Shown: one piece after another, positions 52,322 through 63,903 of the stretch
How positions within the stretch are numbered: position 1 is the first letter of the stretch
Layout of the letters: each line of letters starts with the position of its first letter
From: Auanema rhodensis
Taxonomy: Eukaryota; Nematoda; Chromadorea; Rhabditida; Rhabditidae
Assembly (NCBI GenBank): GCA_964057225.1
Contig: OZ059895.1
Span: 21,772,688-21,836,687, forward strand
Length of the DNA stretch: 64,000 bases
Reading direction: 5' to 3'
Notes under the pieces: model-generated
What the model was told of the DNA's origin: nothing
The model's database searches: none
What the model saw: only the letters and a program-made list of their open reading frames with translations
Made by a program: the position numbers and the translations under genes

Positions 52322-53374
52322 CGGTCTGTGTTATCAGATTTGCGCTAGCTTAAAAATGCACCGAGATATCAACTGATATATGTTCACACTTACATCCTCG
52401 ATTTTCACCCTGAAGAATTAATTTTTTCGTTGAATAACATTGTCCATCGTCTTTGCCTTGAAAGAAAGAATCTGAAAACATCTACTTTTTGCTAAATTAT
52501 TTTGAAATTTTCCGAAAAAATTTTTGTCAAAATGTTTTTGGAAGCAATGTTGAGTGTACATGGAAACTCAACATACACTAATGCATCATTTTTCAAACGA
52601 TCATAACTAATTTTTGTATTGAGCGTTTCTCAATGTAGTATAGTGCATTCGATGCGGATTTTTAAGCTGCGTCGATCTGTGTTATCAGATTTGCGCTAGC
52701 TTAAAAATGCACCGAGATATCAACTGATATAAGTTCACACTTATATCCTCGATTTTCACCCTGAAGAATTAATTTTTTCGTTGAATAACATTGTCCATCG
52801 TCTTTGCCTTGAAAAAAAAAATCTGAAAACATCTACTTTTTGCTAAATTATTTTGAAATTTTTCGAAAAAATTTTTGTCAAAATGTTTTTGGAAGCAATG
52901 TTGAGTGTACATGGAAACTCAACATACACTAATGCATCATTTTTCAAACGATCAAAACTAATTTTTGTATTAAGCGTTTCTCAATGTAGTATAGTGCATT
53001 CGATGCGAATTTTTAAGCTGCGTCGATCTGTGTTATCAGATTTGCGCTAGCTTAAAAATGCACCGAGATATCAACTGATATAAGTTCACACTTATATCCT
53101 CGATTTTCACCCTGAAGAATTAATTTTTTCGTTGAATAACATTGTCCATCGTCTTTGCCTTGAAAAAAGGAATCTGAAAACATCTACTTTTTGCTAAATT
53201 ATTTTGAAATTTTTCGAAAAAATTTTTGTCAAAATGTTTTTGGAAGCAATGTTGAGTGTACATGGAAACTCAACATACACTAATGCATCATTTTTCAAAC
53301 GATCATAACTAATTTTTGTATTAAGCGTTTCTCAATGTAGTATAGTGCATTCGATGCGGATTTTTAAGCTGCAT
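52322..53374. repeat. Three-monomer unit, copy 2 (monomers 150-152)
   Basis: Repeats copy 1 at 1053 bp. Differences: cgatcaaaac in monomer 151, which removes a stop and creates a chance 65-codon frame, and a different 3' end of the third monomer (attaag, gctgcatcg). Confidence 0.87.
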
Positions 53375-53724
53375 CGATCTGTGTTATCAGATTTGCGCTA
53401 GCTAAAAAATGCACCGAGATATCAACTGATATAAGTTCACACTTATATCCTCGATTTTCACCCTGAAGAATTAATTTTTTCGTTGAATAACAATGTCCAT
53501 CGTCTTTGCCTTAAAAAAGGTATCTAAAAACATCTACTTTTTGCTAAATTATTTTGAAATTTTTCGAAAAAATTTTTGTCAAAATGTTTTTGGAAGCAAT
53601 GTTGAGTGTACATGGAAACTCAACATACACTAATGCATCATTTTTCAAACGATCATAACTAATTTTTGTATTGAGCGTTTCTCAATGTCGAATAGTGCAT
53701 TCGATGCGGATATTTAAGCTGCAT

Positions 53725-55128
53725 CGATCTGTGTTATCAGATTTGCGCTAGCTTAAAAATGCACCGAGATATCAACTGATATAAGTTCACACTTATATCC
53801 TCGATTTTCACCCTGAAGAATTAATTTTTTCGTTGAATAACAATGTCCATCGTCTTTGCCTTAAAAAAAGGTATCTAAAAACATCTACTTTCTGCTAAAT
53901 TATTTTGAAATTTTTCGAAAAAATTTTTGTCAAAATGTTTTTGGAAGCAATGTTGAGTGTACATGGAAACTCAACATACACTAATGCATCATTTTTCAAA
54001 CGATCATAACTAATTTTTGTATTAAGCGTTTCTCAATGTAGTATAGTGCATTCGATGCGGATTTTTAAGCTGCGTCGATCTGTTTTATCAGATTTGCGCT
54101 AGCTTAAAAATGCACCGAGATATCAACTGATATAAGTTCACACTTATATCCTCGATTTTCACCCTGAAGAATTAATTTTTTCGTTGAATAACAATGTCCA
54201 TCGTCTTCGCCTTGAAAAAAGGAATCTAAAAACATCTACTTTTCACTAAATTATTTTGAAATTTTTCGAAAAAATTTTTGTCAAAATGTTTTTGGAAGCA
54301 ATGTTGAGTGTACATGGAAACTCAACATACACTAATGCATCATTTTTCAAACGATCATAACTAATTTTTGTATTGAGCGTTTCTCAATGTAGAATAGTGC
54401 ATTCGATGCGGATTTTTAAGCTGCGTCGGTCTGTGTTATCAGATTTGCGCTAGCTTAAAAATGCACCGAGATATCAACTGATATATGTTCACACTTACAT
54501 CCTCGATTTTCACCCTGAAGAATTAATTTTTTCGTTGAATAACATTGTCCATCGTCTTTGCCTTGAAAGAAAGAATCTGAAAACATCTACTTTTTGCTAA
54601 ATTATTTTGAAATTTTTCGAAAAAATTTTTGTCAAAATGTTTTTGGAAGCAATGTTGAGTGTACATGGAAACTCAACATACACTAATGCATCATTTTTCA
54701 AACGATCATAACTAATTTTTGTATTGAGCGTTTCTCAATGTAGTATAGTGCATTCGATGCGGATTTTTAAGCTGCGTCGATCTGTGTTATCAGATTTGCG
54801 CTAGCTTAAAAATGCACCGAGATATCAACTGATATAAGTTCACACTTATATCCTCGATTTTCACCCTGAAGAATTAATTTTTTCGTTGAATAACATTGTC
54901 CATCGTCTTTGCCTTGAAAAAAGAAATCTAAAAACATCTACTTTTTGCTAAATTATTTTGAAATTTTTCGAAAAAATTTTTGTCAAAATGTTTTTGGAAG
55001 CAATGTTGAGTGTACATGGAAACTCAACATACACTAATGCATCATTTTTCAAACGATCATAACTAATTTTTGTATTAAGCGTTTCTCAATGTAGTATAGT
55101 GCATTCGATGCGGATTTTTAAGCTGCGT
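53725..55128. repeat. Four-monomer unit, copy 1 (monomers 154-157)
   Basis: Order: A7+GGTA/ctttctgct; cttcgcc/(tt)actaa/gtagaatag; T60/cttacatcc/GAAAGAAAGA; G+A5+GAAA/attaag followed by ctgtttt. Length is 4 x 351 = 1404 bp. Confidence 0.9.
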
Positions 55129-56181
55129 CGATCTGTTTTATCAGATTTGCGCTAGCTTAAAAATGCACCGAGATATCAACTGATATAAGTTCACACTTAT
55201 ATCCTCGATTTTCACCCTGAAGAATTAATTTTTTCGTTGAATAACAATGTCCATCGTCTTTGCCTTAAAAAAAGGTATCTAAAAACATCTACTTTCTGCT
55301 AAATTATTTTGAAATTTTTCGAAAAAATTTTTGTCAAAATGTTTTTGGAAGCAATGTTGAGTGTACATGGAAACTCAACATACACTAATGCATCATTTTT
55401 CAAACGATCATAACTAATTTTTGTATTAAGCGTTTCTCAATGTAGTATAGTGCATTCGATGCGGATTTTTAAGCTGCGTCGATCTGTTTTATCAGATTTG
55501 CGCTAGCTTAAAAATGCACCGAGATATCAACTGATATAAGTTCACACTTATATCCTCGATTTTCACCCTGAAGAATTAATTTTTTCGTTGAATAACAATG
55601 TCCATCGTCTTCGCCCTGAAAAAAGGAATCTAAAAACATCTACTTTTTACTAAATTATTTTGAAATTTTTCGAAAAAATTTTTGTCAAAATGTTTTTGGA
55701 AGCAATGTTGAGTGTACATGGAAACTCAACATACACTAATGCATCATTTTTCAAACGATCATAACTAATTTTTGTATTGAGCGTTTCTCAATGTAGAATA
55801 GTGCATTCGATGCGGATTTTTAAGCTGCGTCGGTCTGTGTTATCAGATTTGCGCTAGCTTAAAAATGCACCGAGATATCAACTGATATATGTTCACACTT
55901 ACATCCTCGATTTTCACCCTGAAGAATTAATTTTTTCGTTGAATAACATTGTCCATCGTCTTTGCCTTGAAAAAAGAAATCTAAAAACATCTACTTTTTG
56001 CTAAATTATTTTGAAATTTTTCGAAAAAATTTTTGTCAAAATGTTTTTGGAAGCAATGTTGAGTGTACATGGAAACTCAACATACACTAATGCATCATTT
56101 TTCAAACGATCATAACTAATTTTTGTATTAAGCGTTTCTCAATGTAGTATAGTGCATTCGATGCGGATTTTTAAGCTGCGT
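55129..56181. repeat. Four-monomer unit, copy 2, contracted to three (monomers 158-160)
   Basis: The first two monomers match copies 1 and 3 (with cgccctg shared with copy 3). The third and fourth are merged into one 351-bp monomer, so exactly one monomer is missing. Confidence 0.9.
55831..56181. repeat. Chimeric monomer 160
   Basis: The left part (cggtctg, T60, cttacatcc) is that of the third monomer of the unit, and the part from the A-run on (G+A5+GAAA, atctaa, attaag, gtagtatag, then ctgtttt) is that of the fourth. The switch lies between about p72 and p141, where the two parents are identical. This is what an unequal crossover between adjacent monomers leaves. Confidence 0.88.
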
Positions 56182-57585
56182 CGATCTGTTTTATCAGATT
56201 TGCGCTAGCTTAAAAATGCACCGAGATATCAACTGATATAAGTTCACACTTATATCCTCGATTTTCACCCTGAAGAATTAATTTTTTCGTTGAATAACAA
56301 TGTCCATCGTCTTTGCCTTAAAAAAAGGTATCTAAAAACATCTACTTTCTGCTAAATTATTTTGAAATTTTTCGAAAAAATTTTTGTCAAAATGTTTTTG
56401 GAAGCAATGTTGAGTGTACATGGAAACTCAACATACACTAATGCATCATTTTTCAAACGATCATAACTAATTTTTGTATTAAGCGTTTCTCAATGTAGTA
56501 TAGTGCATTCGATGCGGATTTTTAAGCTGCGTCGATCTGTTTTATCAGATTTGCGCTAGCTTAAAAATGCACCGAGATATCAACTGATATAAGTTCACAC
56601 TTATATCCTCGATTTTCACCCTGAAGAATTAATTTTTTCGTTGAATAACAATGTCCATCGTCTTCGCCCTGAAAAAAGGAATCTAAAAACATCTACTTTT
56701 TACTAAATTATTTTGAAATTTTTCGAAAAAATTTTTGTCAAAATGTTTTTGGAAGCAATGTTGAGTGTACATGGAAACTCAACATACACTAATGCATCAT
56801 TTTTCAAACGATCATAACTAATTTTTGTATTGAGCGTTTCTCAATGTAGAATAGTGCATTCGATGCGGATTTTTAAGCTGCGTCGGTCTGTGTTATCAGA
56901 TTTGCGCTAGCTTAAAAATGCACCGAGATATCAACTGATATATGTTCACACTTACATCCTCGATTTTCACCCTGAAGAATTAATTTTTTCGTTGAATAAC
57001 ATTGTCCATCGTCTTTGCCTTGAAAGAAAGAATCTGAAAACATCTACTTTTTGCTAAATTATTTTGAAATTTTTCGAAAAAATTTTTGTCAAAATGTTTT
57101 TGGAAGCAATGTTGAGTGTACATGGAAACTCAACATACACTAATGCATCATTTTTCAAACGATCATAACTAATTTTTGTATTGAGCGTTTCTCAATGTAG
57201 TATAGTGCATTCGATGCGGATTTTTAAGCTGCGTCGATCTGTGTTATCAGATTTGCGCTAGCTTAAAAATGCACCGAGATATCAACTGATATAAGTTCAC
57301 ACTTATATCCTCGATTTTCACCCTGAAGAATTAATTTTTTCGTTGAATAACATTGTCCATCGTCTTTGCCTTGAAAAAAGAAATCTAAAAACATCTACTT
57401 TTTGCTAAATTATTTTGAAATTTTTCGAAAAAATTTTTGTCAAAATGTTTTTGGAAGCAATGTTGAGTGTACATGGAAACTCAACATACACTAATGCATC
57501 ATTTTTCAAACGATCATAACTAATTTTTGTATTAAGCGTTTCTCAATGTAGTATAGTGCATTCGATGCGGATTTTTAAGCTGCGT
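56182..57585. repeat. Four-monomer unit, copy 3 (monomers 161-164)
   Basis: Full-length unit in the same order as copy 1. The cgccctg change in its second monomer at 56664 matches 55611 at a spacing of 1053 bp, linking it to copy 2. Confidence 0.9.
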
Positions 57586-58466
57586 CGATCTGTTTTATCA
57601 GATTTGCGCTAGCTTAAAAATGCACCGAGATATCAACTGATATAAGTTCACACTTATATCCTCGATTTTCACCCTGAAGAATTAATTTTTTCGTTGAATA
57701 ACAATGTCCATCGTCTTCGCCTTGAAAAAAGGAATCTAAAAACATCTACTTTTTACTAAATTATTTTGAAATTTTTCGAAAAAATTTTTGTCAAAATGTT
57801 TTTGGAAGCAATGTTGAGTGTACATGGAAACTCAACATACACTAATGCATCATTTTTCAAACGATCATAACTAATTTTTGTATTGAGCGTTTTTCAATGT
57901 AGAATAGTGCATTCGATGCGGATTTTTAAGCTGCGTCGGTCTGTGTTATCAGATTTGCGCTAGCTTAAAAATGCACCGAGATATCAACTGATATATGTTC
58001 ACACTTACATCCTCGATTTTCACCCTGAAGAATTAATTTTTTCGTTGAATAACAATGTCCATCGTCTTTGCCTTGAAAAAAGGAATCTAAAAACATCTAC
58101 TTTTTGCTAAATTATTTTGAAATTTTTCGAAAAAATTTTTGTCAAAATGTTTTTGGAAGCAATGTTGAGTGTACATGGAAACTCAACATACACTAACGCA
58201 TCATTTTTCAAACGATCATAACTAATTTTTGTATTAAGCGTTTCTCAATGTAGTATAGTGCATTCGATGCGGATTTTTAAGCTGCGTCGATCTGTGTTAT
58301 CAGATTTGCGCTAGCTTAAAAATGCACCGAGATATCAACTGATATAAGTTCACACTTATATCCTCGATTTTCACCCTGAAGAATTAATTTTTTCGTTGAA
58401 TAACAATGTCCATCGTCTTTGCCTTGAAAAAAGGAATCTAAAAACATCTACTTTTTGCTAAATTAA

Positions 58467-60692
58467 TTTGAAATTTTTCGAAAAAATTTTTGTCAAAATG
58501 TTTTTGGAAGCAATGTTGAGTGTACATGGAAACTCAACATACACTAACGCATCATTTTACAAACGATCATAACTAATTTTTGTATTAAGCGTTTCTCAAT
58601 GTAGTACAGTGCATTCGATGCGGATTTTTAAGCTGCGTCGATCTGTGTTATCAGATTTGCGCTAGCTTAAAAATGCACCGAGATATCAACTGATATAAGT
58701 TCACACTTACATCCTCGATTTTCACCCTGAAGAATTAATTTTTTCGTTGAATAACATTGTCCATCGTCTTTGCCGTGAAAAAAGGAATCTAAAAACATCT
58801 ACTTTTTGCTAAATTATTTTGAAATTTTTCGAAAAAATTTTTGTCAAAATGTTTTTGGAAGCAATGTTGAGTGTACATGGAAACTCAACATACACTAATG
58901 CATCATTTTTCAAACGATCATAACTAATTTTTGTATTGAGCGTTTCTCAATGTCGAATAGTGCATTCGATGCGGATATTCAAGCTGCATCGATCTGTGTT
59001 ATCAGATTTGCGCTAGCTTAAAAATGCACCGAGATATCAACTGATATAAGTTCACACTTATATCCTCGATTTTCACCCTGAAGAATTAATTTTTTCGTTG
59101 AATAACAATGTCCATCGTCTTTGCCTTAAAAAAAGGTATCTAAAAACATCTACTTTTTGCTAAATTATTTTGAAATTTTTCGAAAAAATTTTTGTCAAAA
59201 TGTTTTTGGAAGCAATGTTGAGTGTACATGGAAACTCAACATACACTAATGCATCATTTTTCAAACGATCATAACTAATTTTTGTATTGAGCGTTTCTCA
59301 ATGTAGTATAGTGCATTCGATGCGGATTTTTAAGCTGCGTCGATCTGTGTTATCAGATTTGCGCTAGCTTAAAAATGCACCGAGATATCAACTGATATAA
59401 GTTCACACTTATATCCTCGATTTTCACCCTGAAGAATTAATTTTTTCGTTGAATAACATTGTCCATCGTCTTTGCCTTGAAAAAAGAAATCTAAAAACAT
59501 CTACTTTTTGCTAAATTATTTTGAAATTTTTCGAAAAAATTTTTGTCAAAATGTTTTTGGAAGCAATGTTGAGTGTACATGGAAACTCAACATACACTAA
59601 TGCATCATTTTTCAAACGATCATAACTAATTTTTGTATTGAGCGTTTTCCATTGTAGTATAGTGCATTCGATGCGGATTTTTGAGCTGCGTCGATCTGTG
59701 TTATCAGATTTGCGCTAGCTTAAAAATGCACCGAGATATCAACTGATATAAGTTCACACTTATATCCTCGATTTTCACCCTGAAGAATTAATTTTTTCGT
59801 TGAATAACAATGTCCATCGTCTTTGCCTTGAAAAAAGGAATCTAAAAACATCTACTTTTTGCTAAATTATTTTGAAATTTTTCGAAAAAATTTTTGTCAA
59901 AATGTTTTTGGAAGCAATGTTGAGTGTACATGGAAACTCAACATACACTAACGCATCATTTTTCAAACGATCATAACTAATTTTTGTATTAAGCGTTTCT
60001 CAATGTAGTACAGTGCATTCGATGCGGATTTTTAAGCTGCGTCGATCTGTGTTATCAGATTTGCGCTAGCTTAAAAATGCACCGAGATATCAATTGATAT
60101 AAGTTCACACTTATATCCTCGATTTTCACCCTGAAGAATTAATTTTTTCGTTGAATAACAATGTCCATCGTCTTTGCCTTGAAAAAAGGAATCTGAAAAC
60201 ATCTACTTTTTGCTAAATTATTTTGAAATTTTTCGAAAAAATTTTTGTCAAAATGTTTTTGGAAGCAATGTTGAGTGTACATGGAAACTCAACATACACT
60301 AACGCATCATTTTTCAAACGATCATAACTAATTTTTGTATTAAGCGTTTCTCAATGTAGTACAGTGCATTCGATGCGGATTTTTAAGCTGCGTCGATCTG
60401 TGTTATCAGATTTGCGCTAGCTTAAAAATGCACCGAGATATCAACTGATATAAGTTCACACTTACATCCTCGATTTTCACCCTGAAGAATTAATTTTTTC
60501 GTTGAATAACAATGTCCATCGTCTTTGCCTTGAAAAAAGGAATCTAAAAACATCTACTTTTTGCTGAATTATTTTGAAATTTTTCGAAAAAATTTTTGTC
60601 AAAATGTTTTTGGAAGCAATGTTGAGTGTACATGGAAACTCAACATACACTAACGCATCATTTTTCAAACGATCATAACTAATTTTTGTATT
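58467..60692. repeat. 2226-bp segment, copy 1
   Basis: This segment of about 6.3 monomers reappears 3159 bp downstream with every variant I compared preserved. Flanking mismatches at 58466 (A against T) and 60693 (G against A) fix its limits. The limits fall inside monomers, at about p179 and p300. Confidence 0.92.
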
Positions 60693-61446
60693 GAGCGTTT
60701 CTCATTGTAGTATAGTGCATTCGATGCGGATTTTTGAGCTGCGTCGATCTGTGTTATCAGATTTGCGCTAGCTTAAAAATGCACCGAGATATCAACTGAT
60801 ATAAGTTCACACTTATATCCTCGATTTTCACCCTGAAGAATTAATTTCTTCGTTGAATAACAATGTCCATCGTCTTTGCCTTGAAAAAAGGAATCTAAAA
60901 ACATCTACTTTTTGCTAAATTATTTTGAAATTTTTCGAAAAAATTTTTGTCAAAATGTTTTTGGAAGCAATGTTGAGTGTACATGGAAACTCAACATACA
61001 CTAATGCATCATTTTTCAAACGATCATAACTAATTTTTGTATTGAGCGTTTTTCATTGTAGTATAGTGCATTCGATGCGGATTTTTGAGCTGCGTCGATC
61101 TGTGTTATCAGATTTGCGCTAGCTTAAAAATGCACCGAGATATCAACTGATATAAGTTCACACTTATATCCTCGATTTTCACCCTGAAGAATTAATTTTT
61201 TCGTTGAATAACAATGTCCATCGTCTTTGCCTTGAAAAAAGGAATCTAAAAACATCTACTTTTTGCTAAATTATTTTGAAATTTTTCGAAAAAATTTTTG
61301 TCAAAATGTTTTTGGAAGCAATGTTGAGTGTACATGGAAACTCAACATACACTAACGCATCATTTTTCAAACGATCATAACTAATTTTTGTATTAAGCGT
61401 TTCTCAATGTAGTATAGTGCATTCGATGCGGATTTTTAAGCTGCGT

Positions 61447-61797
61447 CGATCTGTGTTATCAGATTTGCGCTAGCTTAAAAATGCACCGAGATATCAACTG
61501 ATATAAGTTCACACTTATATCCTCGATTTTCACCCTGAAGAATTAATTTTTTCGTTGAATAACATTGTCCATCGTCTTTGCCTTAAAAAAAAAAATCTGA
61601 AAACATCTACTTTTTGCTAAATTATTTTGAAATTTTTCGAAAAAATTTTTGTCAAAATGTTTTTGGAAGCAATGTTGAGTGTACATGGAAACTCAACATA
61701 CACTAACGCATCATTTTACAAACGATCATAACTAATTTTTGTATTAAGCGTTTCTCAATGTAGTACAGTGCATTCGATGCGGATTTTTAAGCTGCGT
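61447..61797. repeat. Chimeric monomer 176
   Basis: The left half resembles a C-type monomer (aacattg, a long A-run here with A replacing the usual G, atctga), and the right half equals monomer 167 (taacgcatcattttac, attaag, gtagtacag). It marks the left junction of the second 2226-bp copy. Confidence 0.75.
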
Positions 61798-63851
61798 CGA
61801 TCTGTGTTATCAGATTTGCGCTAGCTTAAAAATGCACCGAGATATCAACTGATATAAGTTCACACTTACATCCTCGATTTTCACCCTGAAGAATTAATTT
61901 TTTCGTTGAATAACATTGTCCATCGTCTTTGCCGTGAAAAAAGGAATCTAAAAACATCTACTTTTTGCTAAATTATTTTGAAATTTTTCGAAAAAATTTT
62001 TGTCAAAATGTTTTTGGAAGCAATGTTGAGTGTACATGGAAACTCAACATACACTAATGCATCATTTTTCAAACGATCATAACTAATTTTTGTATTGAGC
62101 GTTTCTCAATGTCGAATAGTGCATTCGATGCGGATATTCAAGCTGCATCGATCTGTGTTATCAGATTTGCGCTAGCTTAAAAATGCACCGAGATATCAAC
62201 TGATATAAGTTCACACTTATATCCTCGATTTTCACCCTGAAGAATTAATTTTTTCGTTGAATAACAATGTCCATCGTCTTTGCCTTAAAAAAAGGTATCT
62301 AAAAACATCTACTTTTTGCTAAATTATTTTGAAATTTTTCGAAAAAATTTTTGTCAAAATGTTTTTGGAAGCAATGTTGAGTGTACATGGAAACTCAACA
62401 TACACTAATGCATCATTTTTCAAACGATCATAACTAATTTTTGTATTGAGCGTTTCTCAATGTAGTATAGTGCATTCGATGCGGATTTTTAAGCTGCGTC
62501 GATCTGTGTTATCAGATTTGCGCTAGCTTAAAAATGCACCGAGATATCAACTGATATAAGTTCACACTTATATCCTCGATTTTCACCCTGAAGAATTAAT
62601 TTTTTCGTTGAATAACATTGTCCATCGTCTTTGCCTTGAAAAAAGAAATCTAAAAACATCTACTTTTTGCTAAATTATTTTGAAATTTTTCGAAAAAATT
62701 TTTGTCAAAATGTTTTTGGAAGCAATGTTGAGTGTACATGGAAACTCAACATACACTAATGCATCATTTTTCAAACGATCATAACTAATTTTTGTATTGA
62801 GCGTTTTCCATTGTAGTATAGTGCATTCGATGCGGATTTTTGAGCTGCGTCGATCTGTGTTATCAGATTTGCGCTAGCTTAAAAATGCACCGAGATATCA
62901 ACTGATATAAGTTCACACTTATATCCTCGATTTTCACCCTGAAGAATTAATTTTTTCGTTGAATAACAATGTCCATCGTCTTTGCCTTGAAAAAAGGAAT
63001 CTAAAAACATCTACTTTTTGCTAAATTATTTTGAAATTTTTCGAAAAAATTTTTGTCAAAATGTTTTTGGAAGCAATGTTGAGTGTACATGGAAACTCAA
63101 CATACACTAACGCATCATTTTTCAAACGATCATAACTAATTTTTGTATTAAGCGTTTCTCAATGTAGTACAGTGCATTCGATGCGGATTTTTAAGCTGCG
63201 TCGATCTGTGTTATCAGATTTGCGCTAGCTTAAAAATGCACCGAGATATCAATTGATATAAGTTCACACTTATATCCTCGATTTTCACCCTGAAGAATTA
63301 ATTTTTTCGTTGAATAACAATGTCCATCGTCTTTGCCTTGAAAAAAGGAATCTGAAAACATCTACTTTTTGCTAAATTATTTTGAAATTTTTCGAAAAAA
63401 TTTTTGTCAAAATGTTTTTGGAAGCAATGTTGAGTGTACATGGAAACTCAACATACACTAACGCATCATTTTTCAAACGATCATAACTAATTTTTGTATT
63501 AAGCGTTTCTCAATGTAGTACAGTGCATTCGATGCGGATTTTTAAGCTGCGTCGATCTGTGTTATCAGATTTGCGCTAGCTTAAAAATGCACCGAGATAT
63601 CAACTGATATAAGTTCACACTTACATCCTCGATTTTCACCCTGAAGAATTAATTTTTTCGTTGAATAACAATGTCCATCGTCTTTGCCTTGAAAAAAGGA
63701 ATCTAAAAACATCTACTTTTTGCTGAATTATTTTGAAATTTTTCGAAAAAATTTTTGTCAAAATGTTTTTGGAAGCAATGTTGAGTGTACATGGAAACTC
63801 AACATACACTAACGCATCATTTTTCAAACGATCATAACTAATTTTTGTATT
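61626..63851. repeat. 2226-bp segment, copy 2
   Basis: Second copy of the segment at 58467, with a period of nine monomers. The variants gccgtg (58773/61932), gcgttttcc (59644 region/62803 region), caattg (60091/63250) and tgctgaatt (60562/63721) are all exactly 3159 bp apart. Confidence 0.92.
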
Positions 63852-63903
63852 AAGCGTTTCTCAATGTAGTACAGTGCATTCGATGCGGATTTTTAAGCTG
63901 CGT

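Larger units (their letters stand above)
48813..57936. repeat. Domain VI: short higher-order units, monomers 140-165
   Basis: Subtypes from domains IV and V are reshuffled. New forms are gcgttttt before caatgtagaatag (140, 142, 146, 149 and 165; also at the end of 139) and attttccg (143, 147, 150). Monomer 145 has a cluster of private changes (gaattacttttcttgttg). Monomers 146 and 153 carry the six-A 1-bp deletion. A three-monomer unit is repeated at 51269 and 52322, and a four-monomer unit fills 53725-57585. Confidence 0.87.

Noticed and set aside
52853-53050. 65-codon open frame on the + strand
   Set aside because: It begins at a TTG, lies wholly within the satellite unit, and exists only because one substitution (cgatcaaaac for cgatcataac) removes a TAA present in the other monomers. 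No similar frame is open elsewhere and there is no coding signature.
60477-60668. 63-codon open frame on the - strand
   Set aside because: It begins at a TTG and is opened by a single change (gctgaatta for gctaaatta) that removes a TAG on this strand. It is satellite sequence, not a gene.
63636-63827. Identical 63-codon open frame on the - strand
   Set aside because: It is the second copy of the frame at 60477, carried along by the 3159-bp-spaced duplication; its identity reflects recent duplication and not protein conservation.
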